Notes: generated by a model from the sequence alone, not told the origin. A DNA stretch of 9,798 nt from Brevundimonas sp. (GCA_012270135.1 JAAXIW010000126.1:1-9798), one strand, 5' to 3'. Positions 1 through 6,931 are shown, counted from the first letter of the stretch. Program-made: numbers and translations.

Positions 1-95
1 GGGTTCATTCAAGTGCGTGACGCCCAAGTCGTTTTTGCCATCTCGATTGAAGTCGCTTCTCGCCATCGCTCGTCCAAGATGAGGCTGGGGCCAAT
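1..95 (-). pseudogene. Fragment of an FG-GAP/VCBS repeat protein at the left edge (likely foreign or chimeric)
   Basis: Read on the minus strand in the frame of the ATG at 66-64, these bases give HLGRAMARSDFNRDGKNDLG followed by VTHLNEP, open to the window edge. DFNRDGKNDL is a D-x-N-x-D-G-x-x-D calcium-binding loop, the hallmark of FG-GAP/VCBS beta-propeller repeats in secreted proteins. The resemblance fades at about position 85-103, exactly where a flavoprotein gene on the other strand becomes recognisable. The first 90 bases are about 55% GC (50 of 90), clearly lower than the genes to the right. Only about 25-30 residues are visible, so the family call rests on one repeat loop. The phrasing around it reminds me of planctomycete-type FG-GAP proteins, but that is an impression. 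The piece is either a real rearrangement remnant or an assembly chimera at a contig end. Confidence 0.5.
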
Positions 96-103
96 CGCCG
101 GAC

Positions 104-553
104 GGATCCGCGACGCTGACCGTCGATCTGCGGCCCGATCTGACGATCGAGGCCCTGGCCGGGAGGCTGGCCAAGCCGCGCGGCAAGGACAGCGTGTCGA
201 ACTGGCTGCGCAAGGCGGCGGGCCTGTCTCCCGTGGGCGCCGGCCTGTTGCGCGAGATTCCGGGGGAACTGCCCGCCGGCGCCGACAAGCTGGCGCGGCG
301 GATCAAGGCGGTGCGGCTGACGCTGACGGGGGTGCAGGGGCTGGCGCGGGCGATTTCCTCGGCTGGCGGCGTGCGATTCGAGGCCGTGGACGACCAACTG
401 ATGCTGAAGGCGCTGCCGGGCGTGTTCGTCGCCGGGGAAATGCTGGACTGGGAGGCGCCGACGGGCGGCTATCTGCTGCAGGCCTCAATGGCGTCCGGCG
501 TGGTCGCGGCGGAGGGGGTGCTGGACTGGCTGGCGCGGGACGCTAGGACATAA
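104..553 (+). CDS. TIGR03862-type NAD(P)/FAD-dependent flavoprotein, C-terminal part only
   Basis: This is the C-terminal third or so of a HI0933-superfamily flavoprotein of the TIGR03862 type, a family of predicted FAD-dependent oxidoreductases with no established substrate. Recognisable pieces in order are a TLTVDLRPDLTIEALAGRL segment (about 116-172), PRGKDSVSNWLRKAAGLSPV (176-235), RAISSAGGVRFEA, and the C-terminal FAD-contacting block GVFVAGEMLDWEAPTGGYLL (about 419-478), ending at TAA 551-553. The N-terminal Rossmann half is missing. The frame is closed upstream by TGA at 80-82, and homology stops near 104, where an unrelated sequence begins. The only in-frame conventional start is GTG 194-196, which lies inside conserved sequence and has no convincing ribosome site, so I treat it as an artefact. 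Two bases separate this gene from the next one. A full-length relative would be near 400 residues, against about 149 here. Confidence 0.75.
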   Translation, partial: GSATLTVDLRPDLTIEALAGRLAKPRGKDSVSNWLRKAAGLSPVGAGLLREIPGELPAGADKLARRIKAVRLTLTGVQGLARAISSAGGVRFEAVDDQLMLKALPGVFVAGEMLDWEAPTGGYLLQASMASGVVAAEGVLDWLARDART

Positions 554-555
554 GG

Positions 556-1689
556 ATGACCGACCTTCCCGAGATCCACGGCGACTGCCCGGCCCGCTTC
601 GGCGCGGTGAAGGACGCCTTCGCGGCCAATTTCACCGACGCCCCGGAAGGCCTGAACGAACTGGCTGCCGGCTACAGCGCCTGTATCGACGGTGAGACGG
701 TCGTCGACCTGCGGGCGGGCTGGGCCGATTCGGCGCGGTCGCGGGCGTTCGCGGCGGACTCGGGCACGCCGGTGTTCTGGACCGGCAAGGCGGTGATGGC
801 GACGCTGATCGCCCTGTGCATCGAGCGCGGGCTGCTGGACTACGAGCGGCCGGTGGCGTGCTATTGGCCGGCCTTCGGCGCGGCGGGCAAGGCGGCGATC
901 ACCGTCGGCCAGCTGATGAGCCATCAAGCCGGACTGCCGGGGTTCGACGAGGCGGTCGAACCAAGCATCTGGTTCGACCGGACGGCGGTGCTGGAGCGGC
1001 TGTGCGCCCAAGCGCCGATGTGGGAACCGGGCACGGCCAGCGGCTATCATCCGATCACCATCGGCTATCTGGCCGGGGAACTGTTCCGCCTCGTCGACGG
1101 CCGGACGATGGGCACGGCGCTGCGCGAGGAGTTTCCGGGGCTCGACCTGTGGATCGGCCTGCCGGAAGGCGAGCACGGCCGGGTGGCGCAGATGCGCAAG
1201 CCGGCGGCCGCGCCGTATCTGGGCGAGATCGACGCGATCCGGCGCTCGGCTTTTCTCGACAAGGGCTCGGCCCCCGGGGGGCGGGGTTCGTCGGAGTGGC
1301 GGATGATGGAGATCCCGTCGGCCAATCTGCACGGCACGGCGCGCGATCTGGCGCAGCTGATGACGGTGATGGCGACGGGGCGGTTCAAGGACCGCGAGGT
1401 GCTGTCGGAGGCGACGCTGGCGGCGGCGCGGCGCGAGCGCATCCACGGTCAGGACCGGGTGCTGCCGTTCGAGATGGGCTGGGCCGCCGGCTGGACCATG
1501 AACGCCGGGCTGGACATCTTCGGCCCGAACGCCGGGGCGCTGGGTCACTACGGCTGGGGCGGCAGCTGCGCCTGGGCCGATCCGCAGGCGAGGCTGTCGG
1601 CGGCCTATGTGATGACCCGCCAGTCGCCGCATCTGATCGGCGACCCGCGGGCGGTGAGGCTGCAGCAGGCGGTGTACGCAGCGCTGTAG
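556..1689 (+). CDS. Serine hydrolase of the beta-lactamase (class C/EstB) family, catalytic Ser apparently replaced by Trp
   Basis: This 377-residue protein belongs to the beta-lactamase-related serine hydrolase/esterase family (class C beta-lactamase fold, EstB-like). Such enzymes use Ser and Lys of an SxxK motif plus a Tyr to hydrolyse esters or peptides. The family block TPVF-x-TGKAV lies at residues 71-80. Lys78 is present, but the nucleophile position reads Trp75 (TGG at 778-780) where TCG would give Ser. The Tyr motif is GYHP (Tyr164), the LMSHQAGLPG block is at 120-129, and the third motif is GHYGWGGS (His331). The remainder looks intact and normal in length. There is no signal peptide, so it is probably cytoplasmic. 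ATG 556 follows the previous stop by 2 bases and has AGGA at 545-548, suggesting translational coupling. The substrate is unknown. As written, the sequence predicts a catalytically dead protein, unless the base is an error. Confidence 0.85.
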   Translation: MTDLPEIHGDCPARFGAVKDAFAANFTDAPEGLNELAAGYSACIDGETVVDLRAGWADSARSRAFAADSGTPVFWTGKAVMATLIALCIERGLLDYERPVACYWPAFGAAGKAAITVGQLMSHQAGLPGFDEAVEPSIWFDRTAVLERLCAQAPMWEPGTASGYHPITIGYLAGELFRLVDGRTMGTALREEFPGLDLWIGLPEGEHGRVAQMRKPAAAPYLGEIDAIRRSAFLDKGSAPGGRGSSEWRMMEIPSANLHGTARDLAQLMTVMATGRFKDREVLSEATLAAARRERIHGQDRVLPFEMGWAAGWTMNAGLDIFGPNAGALGHYGWGGSCAWADPQARLSAAYVMTRQSPHLIGDPRAVRLQQAVYAAL

Positions 1690-1696
1690 GGCGACG

Positions 1697-2626
1697 CTAG
1701 GCCGGTTCAGCCGTCCGCTTCAAGGCTAGCCGGGCGGCGCGGACGCGGAAGTATGCGGCGGCGGCGAACACCCCGGCCCCGCCCCAGCTGAAGGCGAAAG
1801 ACCCCACCCTGAGCGGCGCCAGCGCCTCCCCGGCCCAGACGCCGACGCCGAACTGCAGGGTCGGGGCGAGGAACTGGATGAAGCCGATGGTCGACAGCGG
1901 CAGGCGGCGCGCCGACCAGGCGAAAAGGGCCAGCGGCAGCACGGTGGCCGGGCCGTTGGCGAGGGCCCAGAGGGTGCTGACGGGGTTGTCGAAGGCGACG
2001 CCGGCGCCGGTGTGCTGCAGCCACAGCACCCAGGCGAGGCCGAACGGCAGCAGCAGCAGGCACTCGACCAGCAGGCCGGCCTGGGCGTCGATCGGCACGC
2101 GTTTGCGGATCACGCCATAGGTGGCGAAGCTGAAGGCGAGGACCAGCGAAATCCACGGCGGACGGCCGAGGGCGAGGGTCTGGAACAGCACGCCGACGGC
2201 GGCGAGGCCGATGGCGATCCAGCCCCAGCGGTCGATCCGTTCGCGGAACAGCCACAGGCCGACCACCATGTTGAGCAGGGGATTGATGTAATAGCCGAGG
2301 CTGGCCTCAAGCGTGGCCCCATGGGTGGTGGCCCAGACGTAGAGCCCCCAGTTGACCCCGATCAGCGCCGTCGAGACGCCCAGCCAGCCGAGCGTCCGGG
2401 GCGTGGTCAGGACGGCGCGCACCTGACCGCCCTGCCGGGCCAGCCAGACCAGCAGACCGGCCACGATCACCGACCACAGGGCGCGGTGGGCGAGGATTTC
2501 GAGCGAGTCGAAGCCGACGGCCGCCTGCCCCATGAACAGCAGGGGCATGACGCCCCACAGCGCATAGCAGGCGAAGGCGGACAGGAGGGCGGCGCGGCCC
2601 TGATCAGGGCCGGGAACAGCGGTCAT
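1697..2626 (-). CDS. rarD: RarD-type EamA/DMT superfamily transporter
   Basis: This 309-residue inner-membrane protein has about ten hydrophobic segments and two EamA-like halves. RarD-type blocks are easy to see: YALWGVMPLLF near 21-31, EILAHRALWS at 43-52, LIGVNWGLYVWA at 88-99, EASLGYYINPLLNMVVG at 107-123, FSFATYGVIRKR at 165-176, and PLSTIGFIQFLAPTLQFGVG at 243-262. RarD was named from chloramphenicol-resistance work, but members of this superfamily generally move small metabolites such as amino acids, and the substrate here is unknown. AAGGAG (minus strand, 2638-2633) lies 6 bases before the ATG, fixing the start. It lies 39 bases downstream of asd on the same strand with no visible terminator between them, so co-transcription is likely. 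It converges tail to tail with the serine hydrolase gene, 7 bases apart. Confidence is high for the family and low for the substrate. Confidence 0.92.
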   Translation of the reverse strand: MTAVPGPDQGRAALLSAFACYALWGVMPLLFMGQAAVGFDSLEILAHRALWSVIVAGLLVWLARQGGQVRAVLTTPRTLGWLGVSTALIGVNWGLYVWATTHGATLEASLGYYINPLLNMVVGLWLFRERIDRWGWIAIGLAAVGVLFQTLALGRPPWISLVLAFSFATYGVIRKRVPIDAQAGLLVECLLLLPFGLAWVLWLQHTGAGVAFDNPVSTLWALANGPATVLPLALFAWSARRLPLSTIGFIQFLAPTLQFGVGVWAGEALAPLRVGSFAFSWGGAGVFAAAAYFRVRAARLALKRTAEPA

Positions 2627-2665
2627 GGCGGACTCCTTCGCCGGGGGAGCGGCGAGCGGGACGGG

Positions 2666-3712
2666 TCAGACGGTGATGGAGCGATAGCCCGACGACGGCT
2701 TGATCGTGCCCGTCTCGTCCAGCAGTTGGGCGATCTGGACCGCGTTCAGGGCCGCGCCCTTGCGCAGGTTGTCGGAGACGACCCACAGCGACAGGCCGTT
2801 CTCGACCGTGTGGTCCTTGCGGATGCGCGAGACGTAGACGGCGTGTTCGCCCGAGGCGTCGACGGGGGTGATGTAGCCGTCGTGCTCCTGCTTATCGATG
2901 ACCATGACGCCGGGGGCCTCGCGCAGGATGGCGCGGGCCTCGTCGGGGCTCATCGGGCGGTCGAACTCCAGCGTCACGGCCTCGGAGTGGCCGACAAAGA
3001 CCGGGACGCGGACGCAGGTCACGGTCAGCTTGATGTCCGGATCGAGGATCTTGTGGGTCTCGTCCCACATCTTGGCTTCCTCGTCGGTGTAGCCGTCGTC
3101 GCGGAACGATCCGATGAACGGAATGACGTTGAAGGCGATCTGCTTGGGGAATTTCTTCGGGCTGGCGTCGCCGAGGCCATAGATGGCCTTGGTCTGGTTC
3201 CACAGCTCGTCCATGCCATCCTTCCCGGCCCCCGACACCGACTGATAGGTCGAGACCACGGCGCGGGTGATCTTCGCGGCGTCGTGCAGGGGCTTCAGCG
3301 CCACCACCAGCTGGGCGGTCGAGCAGTTGGGGTTGGCGACGATGTTCTTCGTCTTCGCGTCCTTCACCGCGTCCGGGTTCACCTCGGGCACGATCAGCGG
3401 CACGTCCGGGTCCTTGCGGAACGCCGAGGAGTTGTCGATCACGACGGGGCCGGCCTTGCCGATCTTTTCGGACCATTCGCGCGAGACATCGCCGCCGGCG
3501 CTCATCAGCACGATATCGACCTTCGAGAAGTCGAATTCCTCAATGTCCTGACACTTGACGGTGCGGTCGCCCCACGCGACCTCGACGCCCTTCGACTTGC
3601 GCGAGGCGACGGCGTGCATCTCGTCGACGGGGAATTCGAGTTCCTCGAGGATGTTCAGCATTTCACGGCCGACGTTGCCAGTGGCGCCGACGATGGCGAC
3701 TTTGTAGCCCAT
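2666..3712 (-). CDS. asd: Aspartate-semialdehyde dehydrogenase
   Basis: This enzyme reduces aspartyl-4-phosphate to aspartate 4-semialdehyde with NADPH in the cytoplasm. It sits at the branch point to lysine/diaminopimelate, threonine and methionine. The 348-residue length is normal for the group. The N-terminal NADP-binding motif is VAIVGATGNVGREML (5-19). The catalytic cysteine is Cys130 in ANPNCSTAQL, with Gln157 in STYQSVSGAGK. The substrate-binding arginine and general-base histidine are Arg235 and His242 in RVPVFVGHSEA. The C-terminal block LWVVSDNLRKGAALNAVQIA is at 309-328. All expected catalytic residues are present, so the enzyme should be active. AAGGA (minus strand, 3726-3722) lies 9 bases before the ATG and supports this start. 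rarD follows 39 bases downstream, and zapE is divergent across a 167-base gap. The product is usually essential because it feeds peptidoglycan synthesis. Confidence 0.97.
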   Translation of the reverse strand: MGYKVAIVGATGNVGREMLNILEELEFPVDEMHAVASRKSKGVEVAWGDRTVKCQDIEEFDFSKVDIVLMSAGGDVSREWSEKIGKAGPVVIDNSSAFRKDPDVPLIVPEVNPDAVKDAKTKNIVANPNCSTAQLVVALKPLHDAAKITRAVVSTYQSVSGAGKDGMDELWNQTKAIYGLGDASPKKFPKQIAFNVIPFIGSFRDDGYTDEEAKMWDETHKILDPDIKLTVTCVRVPVFVGHSEAVTLEFDRPMSPDEARAILREAPGVMVIDKQEHDGYITPVDASGEHAVYVSRIRKDHTVENGLSLWVVSDNLRKGAALNAVQIAQLLDETGTIKPSSGYRSITV

Positions 3713-3879
3713 ATTGATTGGTCCTTCGGACGCGCCAACGCTCGGCTCGCGGAGCCTCGCTGCTTGAGCGCAAGAATTTGGCAGGCCCGGCTACCCGGAC
3801 TGTGCGGCTGTATGTGGGCCATCGCGCGCGCGAAGCAATCGCTTTTCAGCAGCGGCGGGCGCCGTTAAGGCCGAGAAGG
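3713..3879. promoter_or_regulatory. Divergent asd / zapE intergenic region
   Basis: This 167-base gap must carry the start signals for both asd (leftward) and zapE (rightward). Visible elements are the asd ribosome site, a small perfect inverted repeat GGCTC-gcg-GAGCC (3744-3756) inside the asd leader, an alternating CG run near 3825-3833, and AAGG at 3867-3870, nine bases before the zapE ATG. I could not find a convincing -35/-10 pair on either strand and recognise no known riboswitch. Confidence 0.4.
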
Positions 3880-4992
3880 ATGGGATCACGCATACGCGCT
3901 GCTTATGAGAAGCGGCTGGCCGACGGCCGGCTGACCGCCGATCCGTCGCAGGTCCCGGTGGTCGAGGCGCTGGCCCGGCTGGAGATCGACCTGGGCCGCA
4001 AGGGGCTTCTGGGCGGCCTGCTGGGCGGGCCGCCCGAGGTGCGCGGCGTCTATCTGTGGGGGCCGCCGGGGCGGGGCAAGTCCATACTGATGGACCTGTT
4101 CTTCGCCTGCGCGCCGGAGAGGCGGAAGAAGCGGGCGCATTTCCACGCCTTCATGGCCCGGGTGCACGGCCTGATCCGGCAGTGGCGCGAGGGCGGCGCC
4201 GAGACCCGCAAGGCCGTGTTCGGACAATCGAAAGGGGACGATCCGATCCGTCCGGTGGCCGAGTTGATCGCCTCGGAGGCGCGGCTGCTGTGTTTCGACG
4301 AGCTGCAGGTCACCGACATCGCCGACGCCCTGATCCTCGGCCGCCTGTTCGAAGCGCTGTTCGAGCAGAAGGTGGTGCTGGCCGTGACGTCCAACCGCGC
4401 GCCGGACCAACTGTACCTCAACGGGATCAATCGCGAGCTCTTCCTCCCCTTCATCGACCTGATCGAGGCCCGCTGCGACGTGGTTTCGGTCGCGGGCGCC
4501 CGCGACTGGCGGCTGGACCGGCTGATGGGCGACCGGGTCTGGTTCGCCCCGCCGGACGAGGCGGCGCGGGCCGGGTTCGAGGCGCTGTGGTCCGACCTGA
4601 AGGGCGAGCAGGAGGAATGCCCGGCGCATCTGAGCGTTCAGGGCCGCGATGTTGTGATCGAGCGCACCGACGGCGGGCTGGCGCGCGCGACGTTCGGCGA
4701 GCTGTGCGGGCGGGCGCTGGGGCCGCAGGACTATCTGGCCGTCGCCGAGCGGTTCCACACCCTGTTTCTCGAGAACGTGCAGGTGCTGGGACCGGAGAAG
4801 CAGCAGGAGGCGCGGCGGTTCGTGACGCTGATCGACGCCCTCTACGAAGCGGGGACACGGCTGGTCGCCCTGGCCGAGGCGGCGCCGGAGGCGCTGTACC
4901 GCAAGGGCGTCGGGGCGTTCGAGTTCGAGCGGACGGTGTCGCGCCTCAACGAGATGGCGGGCGCGGAGTGGCTGGCGCGCGAGCGGGATTGA
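3880..4992 (+). CDS. zapE: AFG1/ZapE family cell-division ATPase
   Basis: This is a P-loop ATPase of 370 residues. E. coli ZapE associates with the FtsZ ring during constriction, and the mitochondrial relatives (AFG1/LACE1) are linked to protein quality control. Walker A is GPPGRGKS (61-68), followed by ILMDLFF. Walker B is LLCFDELQVTDIADALILGR (136-155). The sensor-like VTSNRAPDQLYLNGINRELF (169-188) leads into LPFIDLIEARCDVV. The C-terminal region, QEARRFVTLIDALYEAGTRL onward, is typical of the family. The open frame extends upstream to 3718, but those 54 residues are arginine-rich, resemble nothing in the family and would overlap the asd leader. I therefore chose ATG 3880, where MGSRIRAAYEKRLADG matches the usual N-terminus, with AAGG 3867-3870 as the likely ribosome site. 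GAGAAGG also abuts the ATG directly. Divergent from asd, it is followed by the YbjN-like gene after 64 bases. Confidence 0.92.
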   Translation: MGSRIRAAYEKRLADGRLTADPSQVPVVEALARLEIDLGRKGLLGGLLGGPPEVRGVYLWGPPGRGKSILMDLFFACAPERRKKRAHFHAFMARVHGLIRQWREGGAETRKAVFGQSKGDDPIRPVAELIASEARLLCFDELQVTDIADALILGRLFEALFEQKVVLAVTSNRAPDQLYLNGINRELFLPFIDLIEARCDVVSVAGARDWRLDRLMGDRVWFAPPDEAARAGFEALWSDLKGEQEECPAHLSVQGRDVVIERTDGGLARATFGELCGRALGPQDYLAVAERFHTLFLENVQVLGPEKQQEARRFVTLIDALYEAGTRLVALAEAAPEALYRKGVGAFEFERTVSRLNEMAGAEWLARERD

Positions 4993-5056
4993 CGCCTCGG
5001 CACGCCTTGCTTTCGCCGTTGATCCATCATCAGGTGAAGGCCTGCAGGAGACCCTG

Positions 5057-5584
5057 ATGATCCGTTTCGCGACCCTCGCCGCCGCCGCTGTCGTGGCGCT
5101 CGCCCTCCCCGCCGCCGCGTCCGCGCCGCCCGCTCCCGTTCAGGCCACCGCCGATCCGGGCGTATCGCCCGAGGCGGTGCGGGCCTGGCTGGTGTCGAAA
5201 GGCGGCGTCGTCAGCGAGGTCCGCCGCGAAGACGGCTACAACTGGATCAGCATCGATGACAACGATTTGAACTGGGTCGTTTATTTTTATGATTGCCGGG
5301 GGGGTGCGTGCGGAGCTGTGCAGTATTCAGCCAGCTTCTCCAACCCGACCATCACCCAGACCATGGTCAACGACTGGAACCGGGACCACCGCTTCCTCAA
5401 GGCTCACTTCCTGCCGGGCGAGGCGGGCGCGGACCAGACCGCGGTAGCCCAGTACGACGTGGTGGTTCACCGCGGCGAGGTCGACCAGCTGGCGGACCAC
5501 ACCGCGCTCTGGCTCGACGTCCTCGGCGAGTTCGGCGCCGCCGTCGGCTATTTCGCCCCGGCGGACCAGCCGGCCCCTCGCTGA
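5057..5584 (+). CDS. YbjN-like protein with signal peptide
   Basis: This 175-residue protein has a clear Sec signal: MIRFATLAAAAVVALALP with likely cleavage after AASA near residue 23. The mature part looks like a YbjN domain, with a strand-rich core (YNWISIDD, LNWVVYFYDC), then VQYSASFSNPTITQTMVNDW and NRDHRFLKAHF. That last run is the family's characteristic asparagine/tryptophan segment. E. coli YbjN is cytoplasmic and is described as a sensory-transduction regulator. Exported forms are common in alphaproteobacteria, and their role is unknown. Cys80 and Cys85 could form a disulfide in the periplasm. AGGAG at 5046-5050 lies 6 bases before the ATG. A G7 run (5298-5304) and an AT-rich patch (about 5266-5295) lie in the gene, but the frame is consistent on both sides. 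Sixty-four bases separate it from zapE and 28 from the following flavoprotein gene, so shared transcription is possible. Confidence 0.8.
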   Translation: MIRFATLAAAAVVALALPAAASAPPAPVQATADPGVSPEAVRAWLVSKGGVVSEVRREDGYNWISIDDNDLNWVVYFYDCRGGACGAVQYSASFSNPTITQTMVNDWNRDHRFLKAHFLPGEAGADQTAVAQYDVVVHRGEVDQLADHTALWLDVLGEFGAAVGYFAPADQPAPR

Positions 5585-5612
5585 GCGGACGACGGACTGC
5601 TAACGCGGGCGG

Positions 5613-6800
5613 ATGAAGGCTGACAACGTCGATGTGCTGATCTTCGGGGCGGGCGCCGCCTGCATGATATGCGCCATCGAGGCCGGCCGGCGCGGCCACT
5701 CGGTGCGGATCGTCGATCACGCGCGGGCGCCCGGCGAAAAGATCCGTATCTCGGGCGGCGGACGCTGCAACTTCACCAATCTGGGGGCCGGACCGGGCAA
5801 TTTCCTCGGCGAGAATCCCCGCTTCGCCACCTCGGCGCTGCGGCGCTACACCCAGCACGACTTCATCAAACGGGTCGACAGGGCCGGCATCGCCTGGCAC
5901 GAGAAAACGCTGGGACAGCTGTTCTGCGACGACAGCGCGAAGCAGATCATTCGCATGCTGACGGATGATCTGCGCGAGGCGGGGGCGCGACTGTCGCTGG
6001 GCGTCGCGGTGGAGCGGATCGCCCGGACCGGCGACGACTTCCAGGCCACCCTGTCCGACGGGTCGACGGTGCAGGCGGCGTCCTTGGTGCTGGCCACCGG
6101 CGGCAAGTCGATCCCGAAGATGGGGGCGACGGGCTGGGCCTATGACACGGCGCGGGCGTTCGGGCTGAGGGTCACGGAGACGCGACCGGCATTGGTCCCC
6201 TTGACCTTCGAACCCGGCCTGCTGGATCGGCTGAGGCCGCTGGCGGGGGTGTCGGTGGAGGCGATCGTTTCGCATGGAAGGACGAAATTCGCCGAGGGCC
6301 TGCTGTTCACCCATCGCGGCCTGAGCGGCCCGTCGGTTCTGCAGATATCCAGCTACTGGCGCGAGGGCGAGGCGATCTCCGTGGCCATGGCGCCGGGCGT
6401 CGACGTGTTCGCGCGGCTGAGAACGATGAAGGCGGAGAACGGCCGCCAGGCGGCGCACACCGCCCTGGGCCAGCTCGTGCCGAAGCGGCTGGCCGAGGTG
6501 CTGGTCGAGCAGGAGGCGGCCCACGGCAACCTCGCCGACCTGCCGGACAAGGCGTTGCGGCGGCTGGACGCAGCGGTCAATGGCTGGAGCGTCAAGCCGG
6601 TGGGGTCGGAAGGCTACCGCACCGCCGAGGTGACGCTGGGCGGCGTCGCGACGGATCAGCTGGACCAGCAGACCATGGCCGCGAAGTCCGTGCCCGGACT
6701 GTTCGTGATCGGCGAGGCGGTCGACGTCACCGGCTGGCTCGGCGGCTATAATTTCCAGTGGGCCTGGTCGTCGGGCTGGGCGGCCGGGCAGGCCTGCTGA
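5613..6800 (+). CDS. HI0933/YhiN-type NAD(P)/FAD-dependent oxidoreductase
   Basis: This 395-residue flavoprotein belongs to the HI0933-like family (TIGR00275 type), sometimes called aminoacetone-oxidase-like; the physiological substrate is not established. The N-terminal dinucleotide motif is GAGAAC at 12-17, where the usual third glycine of GxGxxG is Cys17 (TGC at 5661-5663). The family signature GEKIRISGGGRCNFTN follows at 41-56. A second FAD-contacting stretch is LVLATGGKSIPKMGATG (158-174), then LLFTHRGLSGPSVLQIS, and the C-terminal block FVIGEAVDVTGWLGGYNFQW. No signal peptide or membrane segment is seen, so it is probably cytoplasmic. The ribosome site is weak (GGGCGG just before the ATG), which may mean coupling to the gene 28 bases upstream. 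It is a distant relative of the truncated flavoprotein at the left of the window. The family call is firm, and activity is uncertain because of Cys17. Confidence 0.9.
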   Translation: MKADNVDVLIFGAGAACMICAIEAGRRGHSVRIVDHARAPGEKIRISGGGRCNFTNLGAGPGNFLGENPRFATSALRRYTQHDFIKRVDRAGIAWHEKTLGQLFCDDSAKQIIRMLTDDLREAGARLSLGVAVERIARTGDDFQATLSDGSTVQAASLVLATGGKSIPKMGATGWAYDTARAFGLRVTETRPALVPLTFEPGLLDRLRPLAGVSVEAIVSHGRTKFAEGLLFTHRGLSGPSVLQISSYWREGEAISVAMAPGVDVFARLRTMKAENGRQAAHTALGQLVPKRLAEVLVEQEAAHGNLADLPDKALRRLDAAVNGWSVKPVGSEGYRTAEVTLGGVATDQLDQQTMAAKSVPGLFVIGEAVDVTGWLGGYNFQWAWSSGWAAGQAC

Positions 6801-6878
6801 CCGCGACGTTCCGGCCTATTGCCACCTCGCGGCGCGGGTCCCACCTTGATCCGGCGGGACGGGCCCCTCTGGCGCTGT

Positions 6879-6911
6879 CCTCCGGCGCCCCCCTTCCTCT
6901 GCCGCCGGAGG
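6879..6911. repeat. Inverted repeat, 9-bp arms, first hairpin of the 6801-7013 gap
   Basis: CCTCCGGCG (6879-6887) and CGCCGGAGG (6903-6911) are perfect reverse complements around a pyrimidine-rich 15-base loop. A competing smaller hairpin, GGCGC (6871-6875) with GCGCC (6885-6889), would use part of the same arm, so the segment could switch between two folds. It lies 78 bases past the flavoprotein stop. No U-run follows, so a classical intrinsic terminator is doubtful. Confidence 0.6.
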
Positions 6912-6931
6912 CGCGTGATGTCGGACCGCAT

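Noticed and set aside
194..196. GTG as the true start of a complete 119-residue protein
   Set aside because: Family-like sequence continues upstream in frame to about 104-116, so the GTG is internal to a truncated gene.
469..1632. Minus-strand open frame opposite the serine hydrolase
   Set aside because: Arg/Pro/His-rich shadow translation; the plus-strand gene has recognisable family motifs throughout.
2012..3868. A 618-codon plus-strand open frame antisense to rarD and asd
   Set aside because: Its translation is low-complexity (Gly, Asp, Gln, His, Arg rich) and matches no family, while both opposite genes have clear conserved motifs. Long antisense frames are expected at this GC content.
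3718..3879. Upstream extension of zapE
   Set aside because: The extra 54 residues are arginine-rich and atypical of the family and overlap the asd leader. ATG 3880 gives a normal N-terminus and a usable ribosome site.
3713..3879. A riboswitch or tRNA in the asd/zapE gap
   Set aside because: Apart from one 5-bp hairpin I found no conserved core of a known riboswitch and no cloverleaf.
5298..5304. Frameshift at the G7 run in the YbjN-like gene
   Set aside because: Family-like sequence is in the same frame on both sides (YFYDC before, VQYSASF after), so the run is in frame as given.
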